Below are positions 42,040 through 52,049 of a stretch of DNA of 64,000 bases, piece after piece. Every line of letters starts with the position of its first letter. Positions within the stretch are counted from its first letter, which is position 1. Under the pieces are notes generated by a model. The model was given only the letters and a program-made list of their open reading frames with translations, was not told where the DNA came from and searched no databases. The DNA comes from Gari tellinella (taxonomy: Eukaryota; Mollusca; Bivalvia; Cardiida; Psammobiidae). The position numbers were made by a program, and so were the translations under genes. The DNA lies in NCBI GenBank assembly GCA_922989275.2, contig OV277872.1, positions 30,153,619 through 30,217,618 on the forward strand. Reading direction: 5' to 3'.

Positions 42040-43232
42040 AACCCTTTAACCCATAACCTGTTTCTAGTTTTGAAAATAGGTGACTACTTAAGGGTGTATC
42101 AATGTCATGAGCCATTTTTTCAAAGTATTAAACTTTTTTTCTATCATTGTTTTTTTGGAAGAGCTATTTATGATGAATGAAAAAATGTAAAAAAATATAT
42201 ATGGTGGTGTCCTTTTTTTTGAGCTACAGCGATTTGAAAAAGGTATGTCAAATTTGGATTTTTTCTCTCAAATTTTACCCATTCAGAGTACAAGCTTTAG
42301 TAAAATCTATTTCAAAACAAAACAAAAATGTTAATTTGGGTTTTCTTTATTTATGTCATGTCTATGGTGGTATGTTCACATATATAAACCAAATTTAGAC
42401 AAAGCAGGCACCAGGTTTGAACAATATGGATCCTTGAATATCAAAAATATGCTTTATATAGGGCATGATTTTATTAGATTTTTTATTTTATGAAAAAAGT
42501 AAAAAAGTTTGAAAATGAAATAGTTCTAGTATTTAACTTTTTCTTATATTCTACCAGATGAAAGCCCATACTAAGGCAGTTCAAAATATGAAAAGAAATT
42601 GAAAGGTCAGTGTTGAAAATGTTGAGTTATTAAAGAAAAAAGAGTTATCGCCCCTTACAAAATTTACAAAAAAGTACCATACCGATGATATTTAGAGCTT
42701 TATAAATTTCACATTTGGTGCTTTTTTTTTCTTAAATTAGTTTTTGTATGAAGAAATACTACCATAGATAGGAAATAAATAACACAAAACCAAATTATCA
42801 TATTTGTTTTCATTTAAAATGGGTTTTATTGAAGCGGGCTGTTTGAAAAGGACAAAATAAGAGGAAGTGGGTGGGGTAAATTTTACATGGCCGTAGAGCC
42901 AACTGTTGTCCACCAAAATGTACACTTTTTCTATTTGTTCATTCATCTTAAATAGCTCTTCAATACAAAACTATCATAGAGTGTTTTCATGTACTTTGAA
43001 AAGTTCCCAACTTCATGACATTGATACACCCTTAAAGCGGGTTGAAAGTAAAGCAGAATGCGCCCTAAGGCGCATTCTGCTTTACTTTCAGCCTGCTTTA
43101 AGTTACCACCTGCTAGAATTAAGAAAATATTCCTTCTGATACATACATGTATTCATGACTGTATAGATTGGAACTATTTTCTTTGGCGTATGAATAAAAT
43201 GAATGCGCCAAAAGTCGCTTCTATAAGGGAAA
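42040..43232. mobile_element. MITE family C, copy split by a TTAA element
   Basis: The outer pieces are 42040-42091 (TTAACCCTTTAACCCATAAC to GACTACTTAA) and 43032-43232 (TTAAAGCGGGTTGAAAGT, hairpin to 43101, then to GGGAAAGGGTTAA). They join at one TTAA to give the normal C sequence, which dates the inner element as younger. Confidence 0.8.
42092..43031. mobile_element. 940-bp TTAA-flanked non-autonomous DNA element
   Basis: The ends GGGTGTATCAATGTCATGA and TCATGACATTGATACACCC are a perfect 19-bp inverted repeat, flanked by TTAA on both sides. Subterminal CTTTTCAAAGTAC-like and CAAAGTATTAAAC blocks and internal inverted pieces (CATGTCTATGGTGGTATG against TACTACCATAGATAGG) suggest a foldback interior. 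It encodes no transposase. A TTAA duplication is used by piggyBac and Kolobok elements; GGG at the 5' end does not decide between them. Confidence 0.8.
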
Positions 43233-43239
43233 GGGTTAA

Positions 43240-44020
43240 ATGCATGTGACTGAACATATGCATTCTTACAGTTAACATCTTAAACTACCTTTCTGAAAAG
43301 CTTTTTCAGGACGTCGCCTTTCAAAGTGACAACGCTTCAGTTTACGATCATTGTAAACGTATTGCGATTCCTTTGCACCAAACCGGAAGTTGCACTCTGC
43401 GTTCGTTATACGAAATTCCCTAACAGTTTTATACTATCAATCTGAATAAGGGGAGATCCTTTGAAAGCACAGAAAACAAAGCAAATACTGAAAATTGCAG
43501 ACTCGGTTTAATTGAGTCTGTTCATGAGCAAAACTGAAATATGCAACAGTGCTCATGTCTCCTAGCACCAGCTTAAGCGGAATTCAACTTTCAACTGTAA
43601 ATGCGCTGAAATCAATGATTCCAAAGGACCAGAAAGTATAACAACACCGAGAATGAAGTACCTTTATGTCTTCTTTAAGTGCAAACACTTACTATCCCAC
43701 GTCTCTGGTTGTAAAGCTGGTCTGTGAATAGCGCAAATTTCTTTTTCATGGCCGACCCATCTTTAAGATATTTATAGAATTATTCAGTTCATGCTATTAA
43801 ATAATTGTGCTGACGCTAAAAAGAAGTCCACTATGCTTTTGCAATTGTTTACAGTAAATGTACATTTACCGATGTCATTCTCGAAACAGCCTCCATTTAT
43901 ACAATAAGACCCGTGTGCTTTTTTTCATTTCACGGGGATCCAAAAATGCAAAAACATGCATATACATGTACATTGAAGTAGACAAAATTTATATTCGTAT
44001 GCGTTTATACGGAAAACAAT
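43240..44020. other. Lectin intron 2, unique-looking part
   Basis: I see no repeat terminus, hairpin or exon between the family C copy and the family B copy. It is one of the few parts of this window without a recognisable repeat. Confidence 0.4.
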
Positions 44021-44026
44021 AATGTC

Positions 44027-44357
44027 TACAGTGTTCCCTCTCTACAACGGCCCTCCCAACAACGACTCCCTCCTTACAACGACGCTCACCGATATTCCCC
44101 AAAAAATAATTTTGTCCAACCTTTTCACTGCTGCAATATCGTCTGCTTAAAAAAATTGTCGTCTTCTATTTTACTAAAAGTTACATATTTGACCATTTTA
44201 GAGTAAAATACTTAATTACGAGTGACGAACAGCGTCTGATCTGGATTCAAGCTGTTTGCAAATGTAAGCCAATTTCCCTTCCTATAACGACTCCCTCCGA
44301 ACAACGAACACATTTTTTGTCTCCCATTGGGTGTCGTTGTAGATAGGGAACGCTGTA
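44027..44357 (-). mobile_element. MITE family B, copy 12 (hairpin arm lost)
   Basis: TACAGTGTTCCCTCTCTAC and GATAGGGAACGCTGTA are the ends. Only the right arm remains after GACGAACAG (CGTCTGATCTGGATTCAAG). Confidence 0.75.
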
Positions 44358-44430
44358 CTTAACTTTACATTGTTACAAAAGCTGCATCGCCTGACAGTAG
44401 TATGTTAACGTTTATGCTGTTTCGTTTATC

Positions 44431-44805
44431 TACACTAAAACCCCTCTAAACCGGAACCTCTAAATTCCGGAATTCTTTCTAAACCGGACAAAAAATTTGG
44501 TCACGTTTCGAACCTATTTTTACGGCTTTGATTTATTCCTTTACTGAAGAAAATACATTCATGAACATATATCATCAGAAATATTTTCTATATTCTAGCA
44601 GATGATAGCTTAAAGCAGGTTAAAAGTAAAGCAGAATGCGCCTTAATGTGCATTCTGCTTTACTTTTCAACCTGCTTTAAGTGGTCAGCTACCTTCCATA
44701 CTAGAAACAAGCTATGGGTTAAAACCCCTCGAAACCGGAAACCCCTCGAAACCGGATGTTTTTGTTGTTCACACACATGTCCGGTTTAGAGGGGTTTCAC
44801 TGTTG
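44431..44805. mobile_element. MITE family L, copy 2, with nested family C
   Basis: TACACTAAAACCCCTCTAAA and CCGGTTTAGAGGGGTTTCAC are the ends, with several extra AACCGGA repeats inside both. The nested C piece (about 44510-44722) carries a hairpin at 44611-44682. Confidence 0.7.
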
Positions 44806-45035
44806 TTGGTTTCATGATCAAATTTATTGAAATACTTTACCTTTTTTACAGCCATATTGTCGTCTGCGTCAATATTGTTGTCTGCAATATGGTTTCAAAG
44901 TAAGATTAAAGGCAGTATAACTGACGTATTTTCAAAACAAATGGCACAGTTTTGATCCAGATCAGACGGCGTATTACCAGGATCAAAACTGTTTGCAAAC
45001 GCGCTTTATGACGTCATTCAGAATGTAAGGGTTAA
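44806..45035. mobile_element. MITE family F, copy in lectin intron 2
   Basis: GGTTTCATGATCAAATTTAT and GAATGTAAGGGTTAA are its ends. The hairpin (44943-44995) has lost part of the right half of its apex. Confidence 0.65.
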
Positions 45036-45152
45036 CGTACATGCCATTTCGTTTATCTAGTTGGTTAAACACGTAATGTATCTTAAAAATAAAACCGAAC
45101 GTATTTTTATCTGGTTCAAATATGGCAATATGATTAACTGTGATTGTACACA

Positions 45153-45390
45153 CCAGGGTCCCGTTTCATAAAACATCTTACGACAAATGTTTTCAATTTC
45201 AAATACATTTAATCTCTGATTTCTCTATCTAATCCTGTCTTGTGACATCTTTTTTTAATCGTCTTTTCAAGACGATTTCAAAAAGATGTCACAAGACAGG
45301 ATTAGATGGAGAAATAAATAATAATTGAGAGTTTTATAATCTGACTTACGACAACATTTGTCTTACGAAGTTTTATGAAACGGACCCCTG
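45153..45390. mobile_element. MITE family H, copy 2 (absent from the paralogous intron)
   Basis: CAGGGTCCCGTTTCATAAAA and TTTATGAAACGGACCCCTG are the ends, with AAGACGATTTCAAAAAGATG and TCGTCTTTTCAAGACGAT inside. The matching position at about 7580 in unit 1 has no such element. Confidence 0.8.
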
Positions 45391-45573
45391 TATTTGTACT
45401 TTTAGGTCAAATTTGTGAAGCATTTTGAACATGTGTACATTATGACAAATTGGTCATGTTAATATAGTCAAATGACGTTGAGGACCGTTATAATAATTAA
45501 CATAATAATTATGATAAAAACAATAATATATAGGCAAATGATGATGAGGACAATAACAATAACAATTTGTTAA

Positions 45574-45897
45574 TACAGCATTCCCTCTCTACAACGACAC
45601 CCAGTGGGAGACAAAAATGGTGTTCGTTGTTCGGAGGGATTCGTTATAGCGAGGGAAATTGTTTAACATTTGCAAACAGCTTGAATCCAGATCAGACGCC
45701 GCGTAACGCGGCGTCTGATCTGGATTCAAGCTGTTTGTCAATCGTAAATAAGGCTTTTTTCTGTCAAAATGACCATTATGTAACTTTGAGAAAAACAGAA
45801 GACGACAATTTTAAGCAGACGATATTGTAGCAGTAAAGGCGTTCGACATACTTGTCATGTTCGGCAATGGTCATGGTAGGGAGGGAGTCGTTGTTGA
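45574..45897 (+). mobile_element. MITE family B, copy 13 (right end lost)
   Basis: TACAGCATTCCCTCTCTAC opens it. The hairpin at 45671-45738 is perfect in the stem. The copy breaks off at GGGAGTCGTTGTTGACGACG and passes into AAT-rich sequence. Confidence 0.75.
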
Positions 45898-46043
45898 CGA
45901 CGAAAAAGAAGATGAAGTCGAATGATGACGATAATAATAATTATAATAACAAGGGTAATAATAATATTAATTTAATGAGAATAATAACAATTTACCTGCA
46001 TAAACTAATGAAGTATGGTAATGCTTCTCTATCTATGCCCTAG

Positions 46044-46161
46044 ATCGCTTGCCAGAATGATTCAGTCTCGGCACATCTAGCAGACCTCCAAACCAAGGCG
46101 GAACGTGAGAATCTCCAGCAAGCAATACAAGATGACACACTGGGTCTTATTAAGGACAGCA
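46044..46161 (+). CDS. C-type lectin gene exon 3: CTLD helices
   Basis: After TATGCCCTAG the exon starts in phase 0 and gives IACQNDSVSAHLADLQTKAE and then RENLQQAIQDDTLGLIKDS, ending with one base before GTAAGT. These are the first conserved core cysteine (IACQ), the AHLADL strand and the second helix of a CTLD. The paralogue at 8713-8816 has the same frame until its MITE. Both the donor GTAAGTAAAG and the spacing to exon 4 are conserved between the units. Confidence 0.8.
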
Positions 46162-46269
46162 GTAAGTAAAGATTATTCATAAAAAAATCAAAATGCAACT
46201 TCTATTAAAAAAAACTCTGAATGGCAGCAACAAGTATGCGCACTATTTCGTCTCCTTCATTTTTAAACT

Positions 46270-46509
46270 TTTTTTACATTTTAAAGCTTACTTTGCGAAC
46301 ACTTTGGATCCAGATCAGACGCCACGTTACGCGGCGTCTTATCATAATCCAAACTATTTGACACTTGTTTCGATGAATCTTAAGACACAACAAGATCTAC
46401 CTGCAATCTTACTTTGAAACGACCTTGCAGACAACAATGTTGATGCAGACGACAATAAAGCAGTCAATGGGTAAAATTATCCCGAATAGTTTAGCGCCGA
46501 AAGGGTTAA
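46270..46509. mobile_element. MITE family F, copy in lectin intron 3
   Basis: ACTTTGGATCCAGATCAGAC and GTCTTATCATAATCC form an eroded hairpin (46300-46360), and the right end is GCCGAAAGGGTTAA. It lies between lectin exons 3 and 4. Confidence 0.6.
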
Positions 46510-46608
46510 GGGAAAACGAATAACGTCGTCTGCAATGTAAATATTTCGTTATATCGCGAGTCGGTATAAATGGTATCCTAAATGTTACACTTGTTTTACT
46601 GTATTTAG

Positions 46609-46868
46609 TCTGGCTTGGCGGCAGGACGTATGGCGAGGATTTTATATGGAGCGACAACACAACGGCTGTAGAGACCGAGCTACCGGGGGATATTAATTAT
46701 AGTCTCATGTTTCAAGGAAAAGCGATGTGCCAAGCAATTGGCTTATGTGCTGAAAATGGAGAATACTGTATCACTGCTTATATCAACGTTTCCTCTTGGA
46801 ATGTGGTTGCTTGTAAAGGAGCGCTTTTAGTATTTACATTCGGAGGATTATGTGAACTGGATATCTAA
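46609..46868 (+). CDS. C-type lectin gene exon 4: end of the CTLD and stop
   Basis: The acceptor is ACTGTATTTAG. With the last base of exon 3 the first codon is Ile, and the frame runs to TAA at 46866-46868. Visible landmarks are WLGGRTYGEDFIWSD (WIG-like and W-S-D), cysteines in AMCQAIGLCAENGEYC, SSWNVVACKG and the closing GGLCELDI. The fourth core cysteine lies eight residues from the end, as in a CTLD without a C-terminal tail. The canonical calcium and sugar motifs are missing: ELPGDI stands in the long loop in place of EPN/QPD, and WNV replaces WND, so classic calcium-dependent mannose or galactose binding is not predicted. The full product is about 256 residues: signal peptide, PAN-like segment and CTLD. 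Confidence 0.8.
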
Positions 46869-46995
46869 CTAGGCTTGTTCAGAGGGGGAAACTTTGTTGA
46901 CGTCATGTGTGCGACGTCATACATCAGAGATAATGTTATTTATTTTCATTTTTGCACGAAATTGGGCTAACATTGTTACCTTTATTGTAAATAGC

Positions 46996-47239
46996 TACAG
47001 TGGAGAACACGTTATTCTTTCCCAATAAACATGTTTATATTAAATCTATTATTTCCGTTGCAAACAGTTGAGAGCCAGATCAGACGCCGGGTTACTCGGC
47101 GTCTGATCAGGCTCCAAACTGTTTGCCACTCATATTAAATTGAATAGTCAGACTTATCAAAAAGTTGTCATTTTCTTCATTTTATTGCAATGCGTTTCGT
47201 TTGCGTTTAAACGGGTAGAATAACGTCTTCTCCACTGTA
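46996..47239. mobile_element. MITE family A, copy 9, just behind the lectin gene
   Basis: TACAGTGGAGAACACG and CTTCTCCACTGTA are the ends. The hairpin at 47060-47126 has apex CGCCGGGTTACTCGGCG. The CCCAATAAACATG inside lies 155 bases behind the lectin stop codon and includes an AATAAA. Confidence 0.8.
47023..47028 (+). promoter_or_regulatory. AATAAA supplied by a MITE downstream of the lectin stop
   Basis: This is the first AATAAA seen after the lectin stop at 46868. It belongs to the terminal block of a family A MITE. Use as a polyadenylation signal is a possibility only. Confidence 0.2.
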
Positions 47240-47357
47240 AGAACAGATGCCCTTCTGATTAATATGATGTTGTAGTAGTCTAGATGTATATCGTCTTCAC
47301 GTAGCATTTTTATCAAACGATAACACCTACGATATTCATCAGGATAGCTTATGTTAA

Positions 47358-47682
47358 CTTCTAAAATAATTTTCTACTCGCATATCCAAATAGTTTTTAC
47401 TTACAATGACAGTTTCGGCATTCCGTTGGAGTGCCTTCTTCAGACTGTGAAATTGACCGTTGGAGGATTACGTGATAAGTTTTGTTTACTACTGGGCATT
47501 TTCCCGTAGTAAACAGCGGCCGGTAGATGGGGCTCATTAGATATCCCCCCTCGTCCCTGTTCATGACTCTGTCCTCCTGTACGATGCATAGGGATTCTCT
47601 TAATCTCCTCATGGATGTGTTATTCTCTCTGTCTATCACTTTTACACCCTCCCAGTCTTTAACATGGTTGTGTCTGGCAACA
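47358..47682 (-). pseudogene. Penelope-like element 3' fragment, inverted pair, left arm
   Basis: On the minus strand the frame reads ARHNHVKDWEGVKVIDREN, then SMRRLRESLCIVQ, then MNRDEGGYLMSPIYRPLF. H-x-(D/N)W-x-x-x-KV-DRE followed by a NRDEG-Y segment is, to my knowledge, the stretch found behind the GIY-YIG endonuclease of Penelope-like retroelements (and of some relatives). The rest of the polyprotein is missing. The second arm at 47717-47994 is the same sequence inverted, so the two form a giant hairpin with about 35 bases between. Confidence 0.5.
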
Positions 47683-47716
47683 GTCTACAGAACATGCTAG
47701 TGCAGTGACAAATCAT

Positions 47717-47994
47717 ATTGCCAGACACAATCATGTTATAGACTGGGAGGGTGTAAAAGTGATAGACAGAGAGAATAACACATCCCTGAGGAAATTAAGA
47801 GAATCCCTATGCATCGTACAGGAGGACAGGGACGAGGGGGATATCTAATAAGCCCCATCTACCGGCCGCTGTTTACTACGGGAAAAATGCCCAGTAGTAA
47901 ACAAAACTTATGACGTCATCCTCCAACGGTCAATTTCACTGTCATTGTAAGTAAAAACTATTTGGATATGCGAGTAGAAAATTATTTTAGAAGA
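47717..47994 (+). pseudogene. Penelope-like element 3' fragment, inverted pair, right arm
   Basis: This is the plus-strand copy of the same fragment: ARHNHVIDWEGVKVIDREN, then SLRKLRESLCIVQED, then RDEGGYLISPIYRPLF. It lacks six bases around MNR and about 35 bases near the CACTGTCATT junction that the left arm retains. Both arms end at the same point (CTTTTAGAAG), which suggests an inverted duplication or a hairpin-ended insertion. Confidence 0.5.
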
Positions 47995-48218
47995 TATAGA
48001 TTTTATTAGGTTTACTCGCAAGATAAAAGACGGACAAATGCCCTTTATCATTTTTTAACCAATTGTGTAGATTAGTTGAACAGGATTAATCATGTTTAAT
48101 GGGAGGGTTAGTGATAATCAGCGCTGCGGTAAATATATGTTTCAACAGTCGTTCAAGTCTAGTAGATTTTGTAATAATATCAAGCTTTCATCATTGAATG
48201 CATGTCGCCGGTTTGTAG

Positions 48219-48577
48219 TACAGCGCTCTTTCTCTACAACGACACCAAATGGGAGCCAACAATTGTGTGCGTTGTTCGGAGGGAGTCTTTATAGGGAGGG
48301 AAATTGTCTTACATTTGCAAACATCGTGAATCCAGATCAGACGCCGCGTAAAGCGGCGTCTGATCTGGATTCAAGCTGTTTGTCACTCGTCATTACGTTT
48401 TTTTCTGTAACAGTGCCCATTATGTATTTGAGAAAAACAACAGACGACAATCTAAAGCAGACGACATTGCCACCGTTAATAGATTGGACATAATTGTCTT
48501 GTTTGGGGGCAGAGTGGCAAGCGTCGTTGTAAGGGAAGTTGTTGCTGGGAGGGCCGTAATAGAGAGGGAACACTGTA
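48219..48577 (+). mobile_element. MITE family B, copy 14
   Basis: TACAGCGCTCTTTCTCTAC and GAGAGGGAACACTGTA are the ends. The hairpin is at 48316-48382 with apex CGCCGCGTAAAGCGGCG. Confidence 0.8.
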
Positions 48578-48784
48578 TATGAAACGAATATCTTATCCGA
48601 TCATGTTTCACTTAACTTTCCTTTGAGTTTGATGCACCGCAATTTACGGTGACTTATTCAACTAGACATATCAATAAAGTTGATTGATACCCCCACCACA
48701 CGCATTATATTATAAAAACCTAAAAGCTTGACCTTTATGCAATCATGTCATTATTCTGAAAGTATCTCATGTTCTGGACAAATT

Positions 48785-49140
48785 CTCAAGAAAGTTGCGT
48801 GACCCAATTAGGGACAAAATTCAAGTTGAAAATGGACATTATTCTGTCAGACGTGTATATAATACAAGCTATAGAACTTGTAGAAGAGTGTCCCAACATA
48901 ACACCAATTATGTGTTTCAAGTATGTAAATAATATCATAACTAGTTTTCAGGAAAATAGCATACCCAAAATTCAAGTTAAAAGATGCATAACTCATTTGT
49001 GTGCAAGAGTCATGAATCGGATGGAAAAGTGTCTTAACATAAAATGTGTAATGCTTACCAATTTTGTTTTATTTTTATTATTATTATTATACCCGATTTA
49101 TACGAGCACCATTCAATTAATTTTGAGCCTACTCTGATTA
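48785..49140. repeat. Interspersed repeat containing GGGACAAAATTCAAG units
   Basis: The segment GGGACAAAATTCAAG...TGTGCAAGAGTCATGAA, with GTAGAAGAGTGTCCCAACAT, recurs in diverged form at 51640-52045 (GGGGACAAAATTTCAAAT, TGTGCAAGAGTTATGAA, AATGAGTGTCCCC). The 122-codon open frame here follows the repeat and is AT-rich with a poly-Leu end, so I do not treat it as a gene. Confidence 0.5.
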
Positions 49141-49479
49141 TTCTTTCAAAATGCACTATTTGCGTATGCGAGATAGTGTGAACCATTGTTCAAGCTTTAT
49201 CCTATCATATAAAATAAGCTGCACTAAAATCGGTTTGGTAGTTTTGAAACAATAGCCGTGTAAAGTGAACCTACTCATAGACACTATGTGAAAAATATTG
49301 AATGACACTAAAATTCAAATATGTGTTTTTTTTAAAACTCGTTATTTACTTTGGATTTTCAAGAAAACATACACAGTAAAGTTTGAGAATCATTTGTGTG
49401 TTATAGTGTTTCTTATGCTACCGTTAAACGCCGGGTGAAAAGGTTCAAACGTTGAGATCTGACTCTCAAAAACAAGCCA

Positions 49480-50316
49480 ATTCCAGAACATCCGAATTCT
49501 GCTGTTAATTCCAAACCATTAAGCAAGTCAGTGACCTATTACTGAATGATGCCCAAATCATACACAGCATATAGCTAATATACCTGGGATATCTGTTGGG
49601 TCAATTTTCACTATTTCAAAGAAGCGACTTGGCGTCTGGCGTATTTGCTAGATGGGAGTAAAATATGTTAACTGATGAGCGAAACAAGACAGTGTTAAGA
49701 ATGCCCGTAAACTACTGAAGAAATACCCAAATTTAACACCACGAGCATTTTCACATATATGTACAGTTGACAAAACATGGGTACATTGCTTTGGACCTGC
49801 TAGAAAAAGGATTATAACAAGATACGGGCAAGTAGAGTTATGAGGAGACCAAGTTGCTAAAATAGTACAAAGTGTACAGGAGATGATGTAGCAATTTTTG
49901 TTTATGCAAGAGGAGAGTTAATACGAATTCTGATACCACGGGGTAAAACTGTTAACTGGAAGGTTTAAAGAGACACAGTATTAAAAATCGAAAAAGTTAT
50001 GTTACAAAAGCTGAAAAAAACGTTCGGATAACATGGTGTCTATATGTTACATGACAATGTTCCTGCACTCATGTCCAATTATTTGACCAAGTTTCCGTAA
50101 AGGAAATGCATCGAGGTGTTTCCACTGCCACTTTACAGTCAAGACCTGGCCCTGTACGAATTCTGGTTGTTCCAAAACATGAAAAAGTTCCCCAAGGGAC
50201 GCCGATGTTGGACTAAAACAGCCATTTGGTCTGCCATTTATCAGTATATGAACAGTATACCCAAATCTGCCTACCATAAAGCATTCCACGGATTTCAAGG
50301 CTGTAATTTGGCATAA
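49480..50316 (+). pseudogene. Mariner-like transposase, dead copy
   Basis: With several frame changes and stops, the plus strand reads in order: SDLLLNDAQIIHSI (helix-turn-helix part), LTDERNKTVL, VDKTWVHCF (first catalytic Asp), YMLHDNVPALMSNYL (second Asp), then LYSQDLALYEFWLFQNMKKF, GRRCWTKTAIWSAIYQYMNS and IPKSAYHKAFHGF. The gap from the second Asp to the third catalytic position is 34 residues, the mariner D34D spacing, but the third residue is Glu in this copy. Premature stops make it inactive. A family C MITE begins a few bases behind its end. Confidence 0.75.
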
Positions 50317-50319
50317 GCG

Positions 50320-50572
50320 TTAACCCATTACCTGATAGCATTGTATCTAGTATTGAAGATATGTGACTACTTAAAGCAGGTTGAAAGTAAAGCAGAATGC
50401 GCCCTACGGCGCATTCTGCTTTACTTTCAGCCTGCTTTAAGCTATTAAGTGCTAGAATAAGGAAAGTATTAAATATGACACATATTCATTACTGTATAAT
50501 TTGGAACTATTTTCTTCAGCGGATGAATAAAATGAATGTGCTAAAAGTCGCTTCTATAAGGGAAAGGGTTAA
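50320..50572. mobile_element. MITE family C, full copy
   Basis: TTAACCCATTACCTGATAGC and TATAAGGGAAAGGGTTAA are its ends. The hairpin at 50371-50443 is nearly perfect (GCGCCCTACGGCGC apex). Confidence 0.8.
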
Positions 50573-50589
50573 TGAGTAATACTCTAAAA

Positions 50590-51240
50590 GAATAAAGAAA
50601 ACGGTTTGCTGCTTGGTTTGTTTGTTTCTTTTTTATAGGGCAATGCTCACTATTAATTGAATGGTCCTCGTATAGCGCTCTTTTCACACAGGAGTTGTAC
50701 GTTCACGTGAAATTATATAAATGTACCTACAAAGCGAGAAAAGACAAATAACTACATTCACAATAAACATGATACATTATGGAGTTACATGGAAACATGG
50801 AAATTCAATAGTACTACAAAGATTATAAGATTGCTATAGTTAGTTTGTAAAATCAACTTTAAAAAGAGTCCAATAATTAAAAGATCAATGGCATGATTAA
50901 AAAAGTTTCTTTTGGTTGATTTTTTGTTTGTTTGTTTTGTTTGTTTGTTTCTGTATTGAGTCGGGGAGTAGTTCACAAATGGTAAAACGAATATTTAAGA
51001 AACTACTCTCCTTGTTGTTTGGTTGAGAATTGTATAATCCATGTCTGAGTTACACACTTAATTTATAAAAAATAAAGATAAAACTTCCAAGAATTATACC
51101 ACAGATCCAGCCAACTGGTTTCAAAGCGATTGGGCAATCCCTACCAGCAAGATCCACCAGACAGGTACAATTCCAGAACTCCCATTTAGACACACAGCAT
51201 TTACAGCAAGAACACAGTCCAGAGATAGAAGTCATTGATT
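50590..51240. other. Stretch with TTTG microsatellite and a small Cys-rich frame
   Basis: At 50923-50951 there is a TTTG/TTTTG tandem run. On the minus strand at 51053-51211 a 52-codon frame from an ATG gives CSCCKCCVSKWEFWNCTC and then a hydrophobic end (GWICGIILGSFIFIFY). It follows the LINE tail in the same direction and could be its 3' part. I do not recognise it. Confidence 0.3.
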
Positions 51241-51252
51241 TCCTACTTTCTT

Positions 51253-51585
51253 CTAATAACAGATATTACAGAAGTGTGTTTTCAGACGTTGTTTTAAGGC
51301 TGCAATCGAGCTCGCATCTCTGAGGTCTGATGGTAGAGTGTTCCAGAGCTTTTGGGCTGCATACATGAAATTCATATCTCCAAACTTCATAAAACGACTT
51401 CTCGGTACAACCAGCGATACTGATTTACACGCAGACCGCAACTCTCTTCGAGGTCTATACACGTCCAGCATACTAACGATGTACCTTGGAGAATCATTGC
51501 ACATGGCTTTGTATGTGAGTGTCAGAATTTTGAATTCAATTCTGTGTTGAACTGGAAGCCAGTGAAGCTCCTTCAAGACTGGAAT
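51253..51585 (-). pseudogene. LINE reverse-transcriptase C-terminal fragment
   Basis: The minus strand encodes KELHWLPVQHRIEFKILTLT, YKAMCNDSPRYI, RRELRSACKSVSLVVPRSR and YAAQKLWNTLPSDLR before a stop at 51253. LHWLPV-x-RI-x-FKI-x-L-x-YK-A and the AA-x-LWN-LP-x-LR block are the well-known end of ORF2 in CR1/L2/Jockey-type non-LTR retrotransposons. The frame is open for 107 codons but the polymerase core is absent, i.e. a 5'-truncated copy, the common fate of such insertions. Confidence 0.8.
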
Positions 51586-52049
51586 TTTGAAGACAAGATT
51601 ATTGCTATTTCTTTAGAAATGGCCAAATGTCCCTTTTAAGGAACAAAGGTTCATGTTAAAAAGGAAACATTATTCTGTAAATAATTTGCAAGAGTTATTA
51701 AATTTCAATAAGAGTCTTCCAACAGAATGCTGATTATGTGTATCAAGTAACAGTATCATAAATAGGTTGTAAGAAAATGGCATTTCCCCAAGAAAATTAC
51801 CTCATTAGGGGACAAAATTTCAAATAAAAAAGGGGCATGTTTCTGTCGTATTTTGTGCAAGAGTTATGAAACTTGTAAATGAGTGTCCCCTTATAACACT
51901 GATACTGTATACCAGGTTTGAAGATGGTATCATGAAGGTGAAATGGACAGTCCCGATAAAGTCGGTCTTAAATTGTAGATTTTTTCTTAAAAACAACACA
52001 CATGTATGTCCAAATCCCGTTGTCGATGGGATGCATATAAGAGTAAAAT

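Noticed and set aside
48769..49137. 122-codon open frame with a hydrophobic end
   Set aside because: Its first half is an interspersed repeat that recurs without a frame at 51640-52045, and the end is a low-complexity Leu run.
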